This document shows, piece after piece, positions 1 through 8,394 of a stretch of 64,000 nt of DNA (positions are counted from its first letter, which is position 1; every line of letters begins with the position of its first letter). This DNA is from CAZXFH01 sp964640055 (GTDB taxonomy: Bacteria > Fidelibacterota > UBA2242 > JAFGTP01). The position numbers were made by a program, and so were the translations under genes. The stretch lies in the NCBI GenBank assembly GCA_964640055.1, contig CAZXFH010000009.1, positions 20,083-84,082 on the forward strand, given 5' to 3'. The notes under the pieces were generated by a model. That model searched no databases and was not told the origin of the DNA. It saw only the letters and a program-made list of their open reading frames with translations.

Positions 1-1260
1 TGGAGTGACCACCAGGCTGCCTTGGATTATTACCTGTCGGCTTTGCGACATTATGAATCTGCCAATTATATAGAAGGTCTGGGTTGGCTCTATTTTTCCA
101 CTGCTATCCTGCATAAAAAATTGAAAAATTACGCCAAGGCCTTTGAGCACATTAATCAATCTTTATCCTATTATCGGAAATTTGTCCAAACCAGTGGTGA
201 TAGTGCCGGACTCATGATCTGTTTTGCGCAGCTGGGCGATTTAAACCTCCTGGTGGGGAATTTAGATCAGGCCTTGCATTATCATTTAGCAGCACTGCGT
301 TTACGAAAAAAATCCGGGGTTGCGCCGGCAATCGCCGATGGGCTGAGCGGTGTAGGTCGCGTCTATTATGCCATGCAAAAATATTCCCGGGCACTGGATT
401 ATTTTAAGCAAGCCCTGGCCTTGCGGGAGCGCAGCGGAATTAATGCCGGCCTGGTCACAGATTTAAAATATAAGGGCTATATTTTTGACCGGCTCGGACA
501 AACAGAAAAAGCCTTGAACTATCTTGAACGGGCTTTGGCCATGGCGCGTAACGCAAAAGAGCGGGACAATGAGCGGAATATATTAGCCCGTATCTCAGAT
601 ATCTATGCGCAAAAAGGACAGCATGAGCAGGCACTAAATTATTATAAACAACATACCGCCGTCAAGGATAGCATTTATAACTATAAAGTCTCCAGCCGCC
701 TGTCTGCTCTGCAGATTCAATATGAAACCGAAAAGCAGGCCGAAGAAAACCATCGACTGGCTCAGGAAAACCGCATCAATGCTCTGCAGCTGGTCCGGCA
801 AAGAAATTTTCGCAACTACCTCTTGGTCCTGATCGTTTTGGGTGGCATGGTGATCATCACCTTTATCTTTCTCTACCGGAGCAAATTGCGGGATAATCGC
901 TTGCTGGGCGATAAAAACCGGCAGATTACCCAGGCACACCGCCAATTGGAAGAGGAGATCGCCGAGCGTAAACAGGTTGAAAGGGAGCGTGAAAATCTGA
1001 TCAACAAGTTGCAAGCTTCTCTGGATAAGATCAAGACTTTACGCGGCTTGATCCCGATTTGTGCCAGTTGTAAAAAGATCCGGGATGACAAAGGCTACTG
1101 GCAGCAGGTTGAAGAGTATATTTGCTTGCATTCTGACGTTCAATTCAGCCACAGTATCTGTCCCGCTTGCATGCAAGCACTCTATCCGGATTATTGTGAA
1201 GAAAACAGTAAGAATAAAGAGGATAAAAGCAATAAGAATAACCGCGATAAAACGGATTAA
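1..1260 (+). CDS. TPR-repeat membrane sensor-like protein with C-terminal Cys4 domain (5' end missing)
   Basis: The reading frame is open from base 1, so the true start lies upstream; 419 residues are visible. Residues 1-240 are tetratricopeptide repeats, with recurring A-L-x-Y-x-x-x-A-L patterns. A single membrane segment follows at about 272-292, then a charged coiled coil at about 300-347. The C-terminal domain (about 349-400) begins GLIPICASCKKIRDD and has a C-x2-C pair at 354/357 and a second at 387/390, which looks like a zinc site. No kinase, GGDEF or other output domain follows, so output probably runs through the Cys4 domain or a partner. The same domain ends the protein at 60361-61089. 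The TPR architecture is seen directly; the signalling role is inferred. The gene converges on the radical SAM gene 11 nt away. Confidence 0.75.
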   Translation, partial: WSDHQAALDYYLSALRHYESANYIEGLGWLYFSTAILHKKLKNYAKAFEHINQSLSYYRKFVQTSGDSAGLMICFAQLGDLNLLVGNLDQALHYHLAALRLRKKSGVAPAIADGLSGVGRVYYAMQKYSRALDYFKQALALRERSGINAGLVTDLKYKGYIFDRLGQTEKALNYLERALAMARNAKERDNERNILARISDIYAQKGQHEQALNYYKQHTAVKDSIYNYKVSSRLSALQIQYETEKQAEENHRLAQENRINALQLVRQRNFRNYLLVLIVLGGMVIITFIFLYRSKLRDNRLLGDKNRQITQAHRQLEEEIAERKQVERERENLINKLQASLDKIKTLRGLIPICASCKKIRDDKGYWQQVEEYICLHSDVQFSHSICPACMQALYPDYCEENSKNKEDKSNKNNRDKTD

Positions 1261-1271
1261 TTACCCGCTAT

Positions 1272-2513
1272 TTACTTGCGTCCACAACACTTTTTATGCT
1301 TCTTGCCACTCCCACAGGGACAGGGATCATTGCGGCCGACTGATGGGGAGGTGGCGGATTGCGCTCCTGCATTTTTACTCTGCTCCCGACGCCATTTGAC
1401 AGATAATTCCTGGAAAAAACTATGGGCATGGGCAAAAAATTGCTGGTAGGCCTGACAAAAATGATTTTCTCCCTGATCGCGTGGATCCCGCAAACGATCC
1501 TTGGGGCATCCGCCGCGACAATAGGAATACCATTGACAGGTCTGACATTTTTGCGGCAGCTGTGCTTTGCGTCTGCCGAAGCGCTGCTGTGGATCTGAAT
1601 TCAGTAAATCCAACAGACAGTCTTCCCGGATATTACCCAACCGCCAGGCGGGTTCCACAAAAAAATCACAGCTGTATACATCCCCATTGTGTTCCACAAC
1701 TAAATAGGTGCCGCACTCTTGCTGCAGATTGCAGGCAGGTGGCTCCTGATCTACGTAGTGGTAGAAGAGGTCATCAAAGAAGCGGATCGATATGCGCGGT
1801 ATACCCTGCACAAAATCCGCCCGCCAGCGATCAAACAGCTGGCGCAGGAATTTTCCATAATCAGCCGCAGTCACTGAGAAATGAGCGGCCTGTTTACCGG
1901 CAGGATCAGACTCTAGGAGGGGGATGAATTGTAGATGCGCAAATCCCAGGCCGGTCAGAAAGTCATAGGTTTCATCTATGTGGTGCACTGAATAGTCATT
2001 GACCGTTGCCAGGGCATTTACCGCGACCCCGGCTTCGATCAGCAGGCGGGCCCTGTCTCTGACGATCTTCCAGGAGCCCTTTCCGGTTTTAAAATGACGA
2101 TAACGATCATGAACATGTTGGGGGCCATCCAGAGATAAGCCCACCAGGAAATGGTAGTCTTTTAAAAAATGGATCCAGTCCTGATCCAACAGCAGTCCGT
2201 TGGTTTGTAATCCGTTTCCCACGGTGTGGCCCCGGCCGTATTGCCGCTGTAATTTCACGGCCTGTTTGAAAAATGATAGCCCCATGAGAGTGGGCTCACC
2301 CCCTTGCCAGCCGAAGTTAATATGCTCTTGTGAACCGGCCATGGCCCGTTTGATCAAAATTTCCAGGAGATCGCTGCTCATCCGGTACGATGTCTGGGCC
2401 TTAAACAGCTGCTTTTTAGACAGGTAAAAACAGTAGTCACAAGCCATGTTACAGTCGGGGCCGGCAGGCTTTACCAGTAGTGACTGTAGTGGGGTGTGGA
2501 CTGCGGCGATCAT
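1272..2513 (-). CDS. Anaerobic sulfatase-maturating enzyme (radical SAM/SPASM)
   Basis: A 413-residue radical S-adenosylmethionine enzyme expected to oxidise the active-site Cys of a sulfatase to formylglycine. The SAM [4Fe-4S] motif C21-x3-C25-x2-C28 sits at the N-terminus. Two further Cys clusters (about 255-280 and 323-340, including CQTCQ and CRGGCPKD) form the SPASM domain that binds auxiliary Fe-S clusters. The last 19 residues are a SEC-C zinc motif (CPCGSGKKHKKCC), an appendage found on a subset of these enzymes. The gene starts 29 nt after the sulfatase stop on the same strand, so the pair is very likely one transcription unit in which enzyme and substrate are made together. The ATG at 2513 has only a weak upstream AGG. 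The closest alternative would be another SPASM peptide-modifying enzyme, but the adjacent Cys-type sulfatase argues against that. Confidence 0.9.
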   Translation of the reverse strand: MIAAVHTPLQSLLVKPAGPDCNMACDYCFYLSKKQLFKAQTSYRMSSDLLEILIKRAMAGSQEHINFGWQGGEPTLMGLSFFKQAVKLQRQYGRGHTVGNGLQTNGLLLDQDWIHFLKDYHFLVGLSLDGPQHVHDRYRHFKTGKGSWKIVRDRARLLIEAGVAVNALATVNDYSVHHIDETYDFLTGLGFAHLQFIPLLESDPAGKQAAHFSVTAADYGKFLRQLFDRWRADFVQGIPRISIRFFDDLFYHYVDQEPPACNLQQECGTYLVVEHNGDVYSCDFFVEPAWRLGNIREDCLLDLLNSDPQQRFGRRKAQLPQKCQTCQWYSYCRGGCPKDRLRDPRDQGENHFCQAYQQFFAHAHSFFQELSVKWRREQSKNAGAQSATSPSVGRNDPCPCGSGKKHKKCCGRK

Positions 2514-2542
2514 AATAAAGGCCTATAATGATGTTTTGGGAC

Positions 2543-4027
2543 CTAATACTTATCGTAATCCGCTTTGGGGATCTGTCCGGCAGCGGGTTTGGATTCACCA
2601 TAGTAACTTTGCAGCTGATAGAGTCGGTCCTTTAAATCGGCAATCACGTTATGATAGGCGGAATCAGGGTAGCGGTTATGCTGCTCACCGGGATCTTCGG
2701 CCAGGTCATAAAATTCCCACGCATCAGTGTAACCGTAAAAATGAATCAATTTATAACGGTCAGTGCGGATACCGTAATGTTTATCCACCATGTGCCAGTC
2801 AGGGTATTCATAATAATGATAATACATAGCTTGGCGCCAGTTACGGGGCGTTGTACTCAGGCATAAGGATTGAAAACTGCGGCCCTGAATATCTGCGGGT
2901 ACAGCAAGCCCGGCAAAAGAAAGACAGGTGGGGGCAAAATCAATATTCAGCACGATATCGTCATTGACAGATCCGGATTTAATACTGCCGGGGTGTTTGA
3001 TTAAAAAGGGCATACGCAGCGCCTCTTCATACATAACCCGTTTGTCAAACCAGCCGTGGTCGCCCAGAAAAAATCCCTGATCCGAGGTGTAAACCACGAT
3101 CGTATCTTTTTCCAAACCTGATTCTGTGAGAAAATCTAACAGTCGTCCGACGTTTTCATCAACGGCCGCCACACAGGAGAGGTAGCGCCGTATAAAATGC
3201 TGATACCGCCAACTTACCAGCGCCCTGCCTTGCAGGTGTGGGGGAGCCGGACCGCCGGTATCAGCCGGTTGCATATGCCGCGCCAGGGTCATCTGGGCTT
3301 CCTTGACCGCCTGGCTCTTGGTGGCATGATCGGTATACAAATCCTCTGGTTCGGGAATATGGCGGTCTTTGAACTGTTGATAATATTTGGGTGCCGGATC
3401 CCAACGTCGGTGCGGCGCTTTAAAATGGGTCATACATAAAAAAGGAGTCGCCGGATCCCGCTGCTCGATCCACGCCATGGCCTGATCAGCGATAATATCC
3501 GGAGCATAGCCTTTTATTTCCTGCAATTCCGACCCGGAGCCCTTTTCCCGGAAAATAGGATCAAAGTATTTGCCCTGTCCGGGGACTACTTTATAATAAT
3601 CAAATCCAGTGGGGTCACTTTTCAGATGCCATTTGCCGATCAGGGCGGTTTCGTATCCGGCTGCTTGTAGCAATTTAGGGAAAGTCTGTTGACTGCCATC
3701 GAATGCAGGACCGTTTTCTTTCTGGCCATTCCGATGACTGTATTTGCCGGTAAGAATCGAGGCACGGCTGGGGGCGCAGATACTATTGGTGCAAAAACAA
3801 TTATCAAAGCGCATTCCCTCTCGGGCGATTCGATCCAGATTAGGGGTTTGGTTAATCCGGCTGCCGTAGCAACTTAAGGCGTGGGCCGCATGATCATCGG
3901 ACATTATGAAGAGGATATTCGGCCGCTTGGTGGGACTCAGACATTGTTTTAAAACAGAGGGTAAACTCAGCGAAAGACCGGCCGCCCCCAGGGTTTTTAA
4001 AAAATTACGGCGGTTGAATTCACTCAT
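2543..4027 (-). CDS. Tat-exported Cys-type sulfatase
   Basis: A 494-residue sulfatase of the alkaline-phosphatase superfamily, predicted to hydrolyse sulfate esters, probably of sulfated polysaccharides. It begins MSEFNRRNFLKTLGAAG, a twin-arginine signal with RR at 6-7, so it is exported folded. The metal-binding Asp pair is at 44-45 in IMSDDH. The formylglycine motif C84-A-P-S-R is followed by ASILTGK, the classic sulfatase signature. The Cys rather than Ser at 84 agrees with the anaerobic maturase gene directly downstream. The start at 4027 is chosen because AGGAGG lies just upstream and the Tat motif follows at once; the frame stays open to 4108 but that extension has no support. The exact substrate cannot be told from sequence. 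Confidence 0.9.
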   Translation of the reverse strand: MSEFNRRNFLKTLGAAGLSLSLPSVLKQCLSPTKRPNILFIMSDDHAAHALSCYGSRINQTPNLDRIAREGMRFDNCFCTNSICAPSRASILTGKYSHRNGQKENGPAFDGSQQTFPKLLQAAGYETALIGKWHLKSDPTGFDYYKVVPGQGKYFDPIFREKGSGSELQEIKGYAPDIIADQAMAWIEQRDPATPFLCMTHFKAPHRRWDPAPKYYQQFKDRHIPEPEDLYTDHATKSQAVKEAQMTLARHMQPADTGGPAPPHLQGRALVSWRYQHFIRRYLSCVAAVDENVGRLLDFLTESGLEKDTIVVYTSDQGFFLGDHGWFDKRVMYEEALRMPFLIKHPGSIKSGSVNDDIVLNIDFAPTCLSFAGLAVPADIQGRSFQSLCLSTTPRNWRQAMYYHYYEYPDWHMVDKHYGIRTDRYKLIHFYGYTDAWEFYDLAEDPGEQHNRYPDSAYHNVIADLKDRLYQLQSYYGESKPAAGQIPKADYDKY

Positions 4028-4212
4028 CTTGCCTCCTGATTTGTTTTTTCTCTGCCAATATAAGCACATTTTAGCGAAAAAACCAACGTGGAAAAAAATC
4101 AAACTCACGGCGATTGCCTTTCTGAATAAGTGTTATCTTGTCACGGAAGGAATAGAAATCTTTTTCCTGTGATAAAAATCAGTTATGTTTATAAGGTTAA
4201 AAGGGAGTTTTT

Positions 4213-5043
4213 ATGTTGAAAGGTATCGATACCGTGATCATTCCGGCAGCCGGGCATGGTACCCGCCTGCGGCCGATTACCCAGCATATTGCTAAAGAGG
4301 TCCTGCCTATTGCTTTGAAGCCCATGATCCAGTACACTCTGGAAGAGGTGGAGCAGGCCGGTATTGAGCGTGCCCTGGTGGTGATCAATGATAAAAAGGA
4401 AATTCTGGAGCGCTGGTTACGTGCCTATCAAAAAGACACACCAGTCAATCTTGAAATTGTCTATCAGAACGAGAAGCGCGGTGTAGGTGATGCGATCCTG
4501 CGCTGTTTTCATAAGCTGGACGAGGAAGATGTTTATCTGGCGCTGCCGGATAATATCATTTATGATCCCGGCGAGCTGGTGAACCCCTTTAAATTACTGT
4601 ATAAAGCCTATACCGATACGCACCAGTCTGTGACCGGTTTGATGACCATTGATACGCCGCGGGAGGCCAGTTGTTTTGGCAATGCCGGGCGCGTGGACTT
4701 GCAGCCGCATGCGGAACACAAAAATATCTACCACATTTCCAAACTGCATGCCAAGCGGGAAGGCGTTTTTGAGGCTGAGGAGGGCCGGGAAGTGTCACGT
4801 ACTGTACCGCGGGCTTTGATCACGGCTGAGGCGCTGAAGCTACTGCAGGAGATGTGGAAATCCTGGCAGGGCCCGGAAGAATTCGATGATGTGCCCTGGT
4901 ATCAGAAATTGGTTGCACAAAAACAATTGATGGGTATCTATCTGGATGGCGATGTTTATGATGTGGGCAATCGGCCGGGTTTTCTCAGAGCCGACCTGAC
5001 TTTAACCAAGCATATTCTGAATAAACAGTTATCAACAGCTTAA
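4213..5043 (+). CDS. galU: UTP-glucose-1-phosphate uridylyltransferase-like nucleotidyltransferase
   Basis: A 276-residue nucleotidyltransferase matching GalU, which makes UDP-glucose from UTP and glucose-1-phosphate in the cytoplasm. The N-terminal nucleotide-binding loop IPAAGHGTRLRPITQ is at residues 11-25, followed by KEVLPIALKPMIQYTLEE, the GalU arrangement of the catalytic Lys and sugar-binding segment. LALPDNIIYDP near residue 115 holds the metal-binding Asp. The length is slightly below the usual 290-300. UDP-glucose is a precursor for surface polysaccharide, which fits the glycan cluster at 10-19 kb. Another sugar-1-phosphate nucleotidyltransferase specificity cannot be excluded. An AGGGAG-like ribosome site precedes the ATG. 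Confidence 0.82.
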   Translation: MLKGIDTVIIPAAGHGTRLRPITQHIAKEVLPIALKPMIQYTLEEVEQAGIERALVVINDKKEILERWLRAYQKDTPVNLEIVYQNEKRGVGDAILRCFHKLDEEDVYLALPDNIIYDPGELVNPFKLLYKAYTDTHQSVTGLMTIDTPREASCFGNAGRVDLQPHAEHKNIYHISKLHAKREGVFEAEEGREVSRTVPRALITAEALKLLQEMWKSWQGPEEFDDVPWYQKLVAQKQLMGIYLDGDVYDVGNRPGFLRADLTLTKHILNKQLSTA

Positions 5044-5067
5044 ATTACATTCCAGAGAGGGAAAATA

Positions 5068-5823
5068 ATGCGTTTAACTATCCTGGGTTCAGGGACTGCC
5101 GTTCCGGTTGCCCGGCGGGGTAACCCCGCTTATTTACTGGATATAGAAGGAGAGACAATGCTGCTGGATTGTGGCGCAGGTACCGCCCGCCAGATCGTGC
5201 GCGGGAAACGCTCTATCTGGGAACTGCAAAAGCTCTTTTTCACCCACCTGCATCCCGATCATACGGTGGGATTAATTCCCCTGCTGTTTGCTTATAAGAA
5301 TAGTGGTGACCAGCGGATATATAACGAACTGCAAATTTACGGTCATGCTGACTTTCAGGAGTATCTGGCCGCTTGGAAGAAGCTGTATGGCGAATGGCTC
5401 TTTCATCAGGATTATCCCTGTCGGTTTCAGGCGCTGCAACCTGGGGAGTACCGTTTCGACCGCTTCAACCTTCACATTTTTCCGGCCCGCCATACCCCGC
5501 AAAGTCTGATCTATCGTTTTGAGGATCGAGCCGGACGGGTACTGGTCTATTCGGGCGATACGGGCCTGTGCGCTGAATTGTATCAGGCGGCTCAGGATGC
5601 CGATCTCTTATTGATCGAGTGCGCCCTGCCGGACAGTAACGCAGTCACCGGACATTTGACTCCCCGCAAGGTGCACCGGGTCATAGAAAAAGCCCTTCCT
5701 AAACGGGTAGTATTGACTCATATCTATCCTCATCATGATGATAATACGCTTTTAGAAAGAGTCGGACCGGTCAAAGGTGTTCAACTGACCATTGCCCGCG
5801 ATTTGGCGGTGGTGGATATTTGA
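5068..5823 (+). CDS. Metallo-beta-lactamase fold hydrolase, RNase Z-like
   Basis: A 251-residue metallo-hydrolase with the beta-lactamase fold. The metal motif T-H60-L-H62-P-D64-H65 is intact. Further ligands are provided by ARHTPQS near 138, YSGDTG near 168 and VVLTHIYPHHDD near 223. The N-terminus LTILGSGTAVPVARRGNPAYLL is the RNase Z/AtsA-type opening in which substrates are phosphodiesters or sulfate/phosphonate esters. The long flexible arm of true RNase Z is not evident, so tRNA 3' processing is not claimed. It starts 24 nt after galU with a GAGAGGG ribosome site and may be co-transcribed with it. The fold is certain; the substrate is unknown. Confidence 0.8.
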   Translation: MRLTILGSGTAVPVARRGNPAYLLDIEGETMLLDCGAGTARQIVRGKRSIWELQKLFFTHLHPDHTVGLIPLLFAYKNSGDQRIYNELQIYGHADFQEYLAAWKKLYGEWLFHQDYPCRFQALQPGEYRFDRFNLHIFPARHTPQSLIYRFEDRAGRVLVYSGDTGLCAELYQAAQDADLLLIECALPDSNAVTGHLTPRKVHRVIEKALPKRVVLTHIYPHHDDNTLLERVGPVKGVQLTIARDLAVVDI

Positions 5824-5886
5824 GTGTCCAACCGCCCGGAAGTTGCCCGCATAGCGGGATAAATTCCTTCTCGGGGAGGTCGATTT

Positions 5887-6060
5887 TTAGCCATAGCGTA
5901 AAAAGATTAAAAGGATACCGAGGCCCAGAAAAGTAAGCGTACTGATCCGGTTATCAGCAACGATTCAGAGCAGAAATGAAATGAGAATCAGGGGGATAGT
6001 ATATATTATCTTACCGATGGAGCTTGGATGCCAGGTTTTCAGAATTTGCAGTACTGCGAT
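5887..6060 (-). pseudogene. Decayed fragment of a membrane protein gene
   Basis: In the 350-nt gap between the MBL hydrolase and the lipoprotein gene, the minus strand reads as 57 codons with a single internal TGA at 5965-5967. The translation has typical membrane-protein character. It contains TWHPSSIGKIIYTIPLILIS, the stop, then VADNRISTLTFLGLGILLIF and a C-terminal LRYG followed by TAA. The flanks are TGA- and frameshift-ridden, so this reads as the 3' remnant of a small integral membrane protein. Other genes here use TGA as a normal stop, so recoding is unlikely. The family is not recognised. A short CCCGC-ATA-GCGGG hairpin lies at 5846-5858 just beyond it; nothing else is evident in 5824-6174. 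Confidence 0.5.
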
Positions 6061-6174
6061 TTATCTGAATGTAATCATTTAACAATCTCTACTAAAATCT
6101 CAAGCTCCATTTGGTACCTTCCTCGCCCGGATGAATACCTTATGGGATAAGTTACACGGGGATATTTACGGAAA

Positions 6175-7710
6175 CTATGAAACCGCCTGCATTTTTTGCT
6201 CCAATTCAGCGATTTTCTCTTTTACCCGGTCGCTGATAATTTGCAAACCGCGGCCGCCGGAGATAACATCCTGAGCATGGATATAGGCCTGAAAGAAAGC
6301 CACCGGTCCTTCAGTGATCAGTGCGCCCAATTTTTGTTTATCATAGTAATTGATGATTTTACGACTCATCATGAATCCCAGCTGATAGTAAGGCCCATTG
6401 GATTCTAGGCCCATGTTCAACATTTGTTCCAGGAGGTCATCACGGTGGGTTTCGTAAATAGCGACATAGCTCTGATCCAGGAGATCCCTGGAAAATTTAA
6501 CGCCTTCAATCAAAGTCGGAGTGGAATAATGCGTGCTGATAAAACTGGCGCTCCCCTCCAGCATGATGTAGGCCAGGGTTTTATAAAATTTTTGGTCGGC
6601 TTCCTGTTTGAAATCCCAATAGGTCAGATCTTCAAATTCACGGGGAGACTTGTCCTGACGGGCGGGGGTGATCCGGCCGAGCTGCAACTGAAAGCGATGA
6701 AAGGTTTCATGGGTAACCGTTTCAATCAAGGTCTGATAGTCATCTTTGATTTGCACCAGATTAGATCCCAGGCCTTCATGGGTGGCCCAGCTGCGTACCC
6801 CAAAATTGATACCGAAGCCCAGTTGTTCCCGAAATTCTAGCTGTTTATCCGGCAGATAGGGCATGATTTTACCCAGTACAATGGCTTCCAGCATGGCCCG
6901 GTTTTGTTCAAGGGTGTCGATCAGGTTCCGAAACTTGTCTTGCTGGATGTAGAGATCGGCAAAACCGAAATAATTCCAGGGATTAAGCCATTTCCAGATC
7001 ATGGGGAGCGGATCACGGCTGGCACTGTAGTAAATAAAGTGGGCCAGGTCTTCTTCATGAGGCAAAGGCTCGGGGATATAGCCCAATTGACGGCGATGCT
7101 TAAGCATTGCGGTAAAAACCGGATGGGCGGCCAGTTCCTTGGCCTGTTCCATACCGGGATCAGGGCTATGATAGTAATCAAGCACCTTGCCCACAGCAGC
7201 GGTCTTGATTTCCAGCGACATTAACTCCTTAGGAAAAGGGTGGGGATCTTTGCGGGGGAATTTTCTCTGTTTGAATTGAAGCGGATATTGCAGATTGGGT
7301 TTTTCAATGATCTTGAGATTAGCCGCCCGAATCCGGGACAGATAACGGGCGCATTTAAGGCGAGCGCTCAGCCCCTCTGGTAGAGGTATTTTTTTGGGGT
7401 TTTTAAAGCGATCGGGAATGAAGCCGTAAAAACTACCACCCCATTTATTTTGCTGTTTTTCTATTTCTGCTAATTTATGAATGTCCCGGGGCGCGTTCAG
7501 GCGGTCCAATTGTTTCAGGATAAAGCGCGCCTCATTCAGGGAGAGAATTTTTTTCAGACTTTGTACTGTGGCGCGGGCCGTACTGTCGGGTGCTTTGCTT
7601 TCCAGTTCCGCCCAGTCCCATTTTTTTTGGTAATTAAATTCCTGGCCCCGGTCGCAAGAGAACAGGACCAGCAGAAACAATGCAGGAACCATCAATAATT
7701 TGCGTTGCAT
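6175..7710 (-). CDS. Lipoprotein with HExxH metallopeptidase-like motif
   Basis: A 511-residue secreted protein of unknown family. The N-terminus MQRKLLMVPALFLLVLFSCD is a lipoprotein signal with the lipobox Cys at 19, so the product should be anchored to a membrane on the periplasmic side. H334-E-T-F-H338 followed by RFQLQLG is a zincin HExxH helix. MLEGSASFIS about 48 residues later could supply the third, glutamate zinc ligand of a gluzincin. The rest is hydrophilic and largely helical, with no other recognisable domain. Peptidase activity is inferred from the motif only. It stands alone between converging and co-directional genes. A second, unrelated-looking lipoprotein with HExxH lies at 54986-55917. 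Confidence 0.65.
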   Translation of the reverse strand: MQRKLLMVPALFLLVLFSCDRGQEFNYQKKWDWAELESKAPDSTARATVQSLKKILSLNEARFILKQLDRLNAPRDIHKLAEIEKQQNKWGGSFYGFIPDRFKNPKKIPLPEGLSARLKCARYLSRIRAANLKIIEKPNLQYPLQFKQRKFPRKDPHPFPKELMSLEIKTAAVGKVLDYYHSPDPGMEQAKELAAHPVFTAMLKHRRQLGYIPEPLPHEEDLAHFIYYSASRDPLPMIWKWLNPWNYFGFADLYIQQDKFRNLIDTLEQNRAMLEAIVLGKIMPYLPDKQLEFREQLGFGINFGVRSWATHEGLGSNLVQIKDDYQTLIETVTHETFHRFQLQLGRITPARQDKSPREFEDLTYWDFKQEADQKFYKTLAYIMLEGSASFISTHYSTPTLIEGVKFSRDLLDQSYVAIYETHRDDLLEQMLNMGLESNGPYYQLGFMMSRKIINYYDKQKLGALITEGPVAFFQAYIHAQDVISGGRGLQIISDRVKEKIAELEQKMQAVS

Positions 7711-7820
7711 AGCGCTTCCTTTTGCAGTTTAATAGGTTAAAATCCTTTGCTTAGGCCATATGACAAGTATGTCCGGGGCCAACTTGATTGTCCCTAGAAA
7801 ATGATCATCCGGTCAGGTGA

Positions 7821-8306
7821 TTAATACTCCTCAATATGATAGAACATTCCGTCTTCTACCCATTGTTCCGGGCGTAACAGCAACTCCTCGAAATTATCCA
7901 TCAAATGATAATGACGCCGTTCTTCATCGGCAATTTGTAAAAGGATTCGTTTCTGGTCTGCATCATCCACCTCGGCGGCTTTCTGCTTGTAGAAATCGCG
8001 AGTTTTTTTCTCAATTTCTCGGGCTTTACGGTAGAGCTCTTTTTGTTCGCCGGTAAAATCAAAGGAAGCCCCGCTGGCTTTCATTTTTTCAAAGATCGTG
8101 ACCGAATTCTTCAGAATTTCTGTTTCTGCCATTCCCGGTTTTTCCGCGGCTTTCATTTTTTTAAAGGTGTTGTGGTGTTTGACCTCGTCATCGGCCAGTA
8201 ATGACAGGATGTTACGCATCCCTTCGTTGGGCGCTTTTTCTGCCAACTCACGGTAGAGCGCCTCACCCTCTTTTTCCATTTTCAAAGCATAATCAAATAT
8301 ATTCAT
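7821..8306 (-). CDS. Rubrerythrin-like ferritin-family diiron protein
   Basis: A 161-residue four-helix bundle protein of the ferritin-like/rubrerythrin family. Iron-ligand patterns appear in order: EKEGEALYRELAEK (helix 1), ADDEVKHHNTFKKM (helix 2, E-x2-H), REIEKKTRDFYKQK (helix 3) and IADEERRHYHLMDN (helix 4, E-x2-H). The C-terminal rubredoxin domain of full rubrerythrins is missing, so it is the single-domain form. In anaerobes such proteins usually remove peroxide or store iron; that role is inferred. The start at 8306 is supported by a strong AGGAGG five bases upstream. Confidence 0.88.
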   Translation of the reverse strand: MNIFDYALKMEKEGEALYRELAEKAPNEGMRNILSLLADDEVKHHNTFKKMKAAEKPGMAETEILKNSVTIFEKMKASGASFDFTGEQKELYRKAREIEKKTRDFYKQKAAEVDDADQKRILLQIADEERRHYHLMDNFEELLLRPEQWVEDGMFYHIEEY

Positions 8307-8394
8307 CGTTTCCTCCTGGGTTTATTATTGTTTTATCGGTTAAAGCGAGCACCTACAAATCGGCACTTATAATAATTTTTTCAAAAAAATATTT

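Noticed and set aside
4028..4108. N-terminal extension of the sulfatase to 4108
   Set aside because: The Tat signal and an AGGAGG ribosome site place the start at 4027; the extension lacks both.
5965..5967. TGA in the 5887-6060 frame read as selenocysteine or as a sense codon
   Set aside because: Other genes here end in TGA, there is no SECIS-like hairpin that I can see, and the flanks are also broken.
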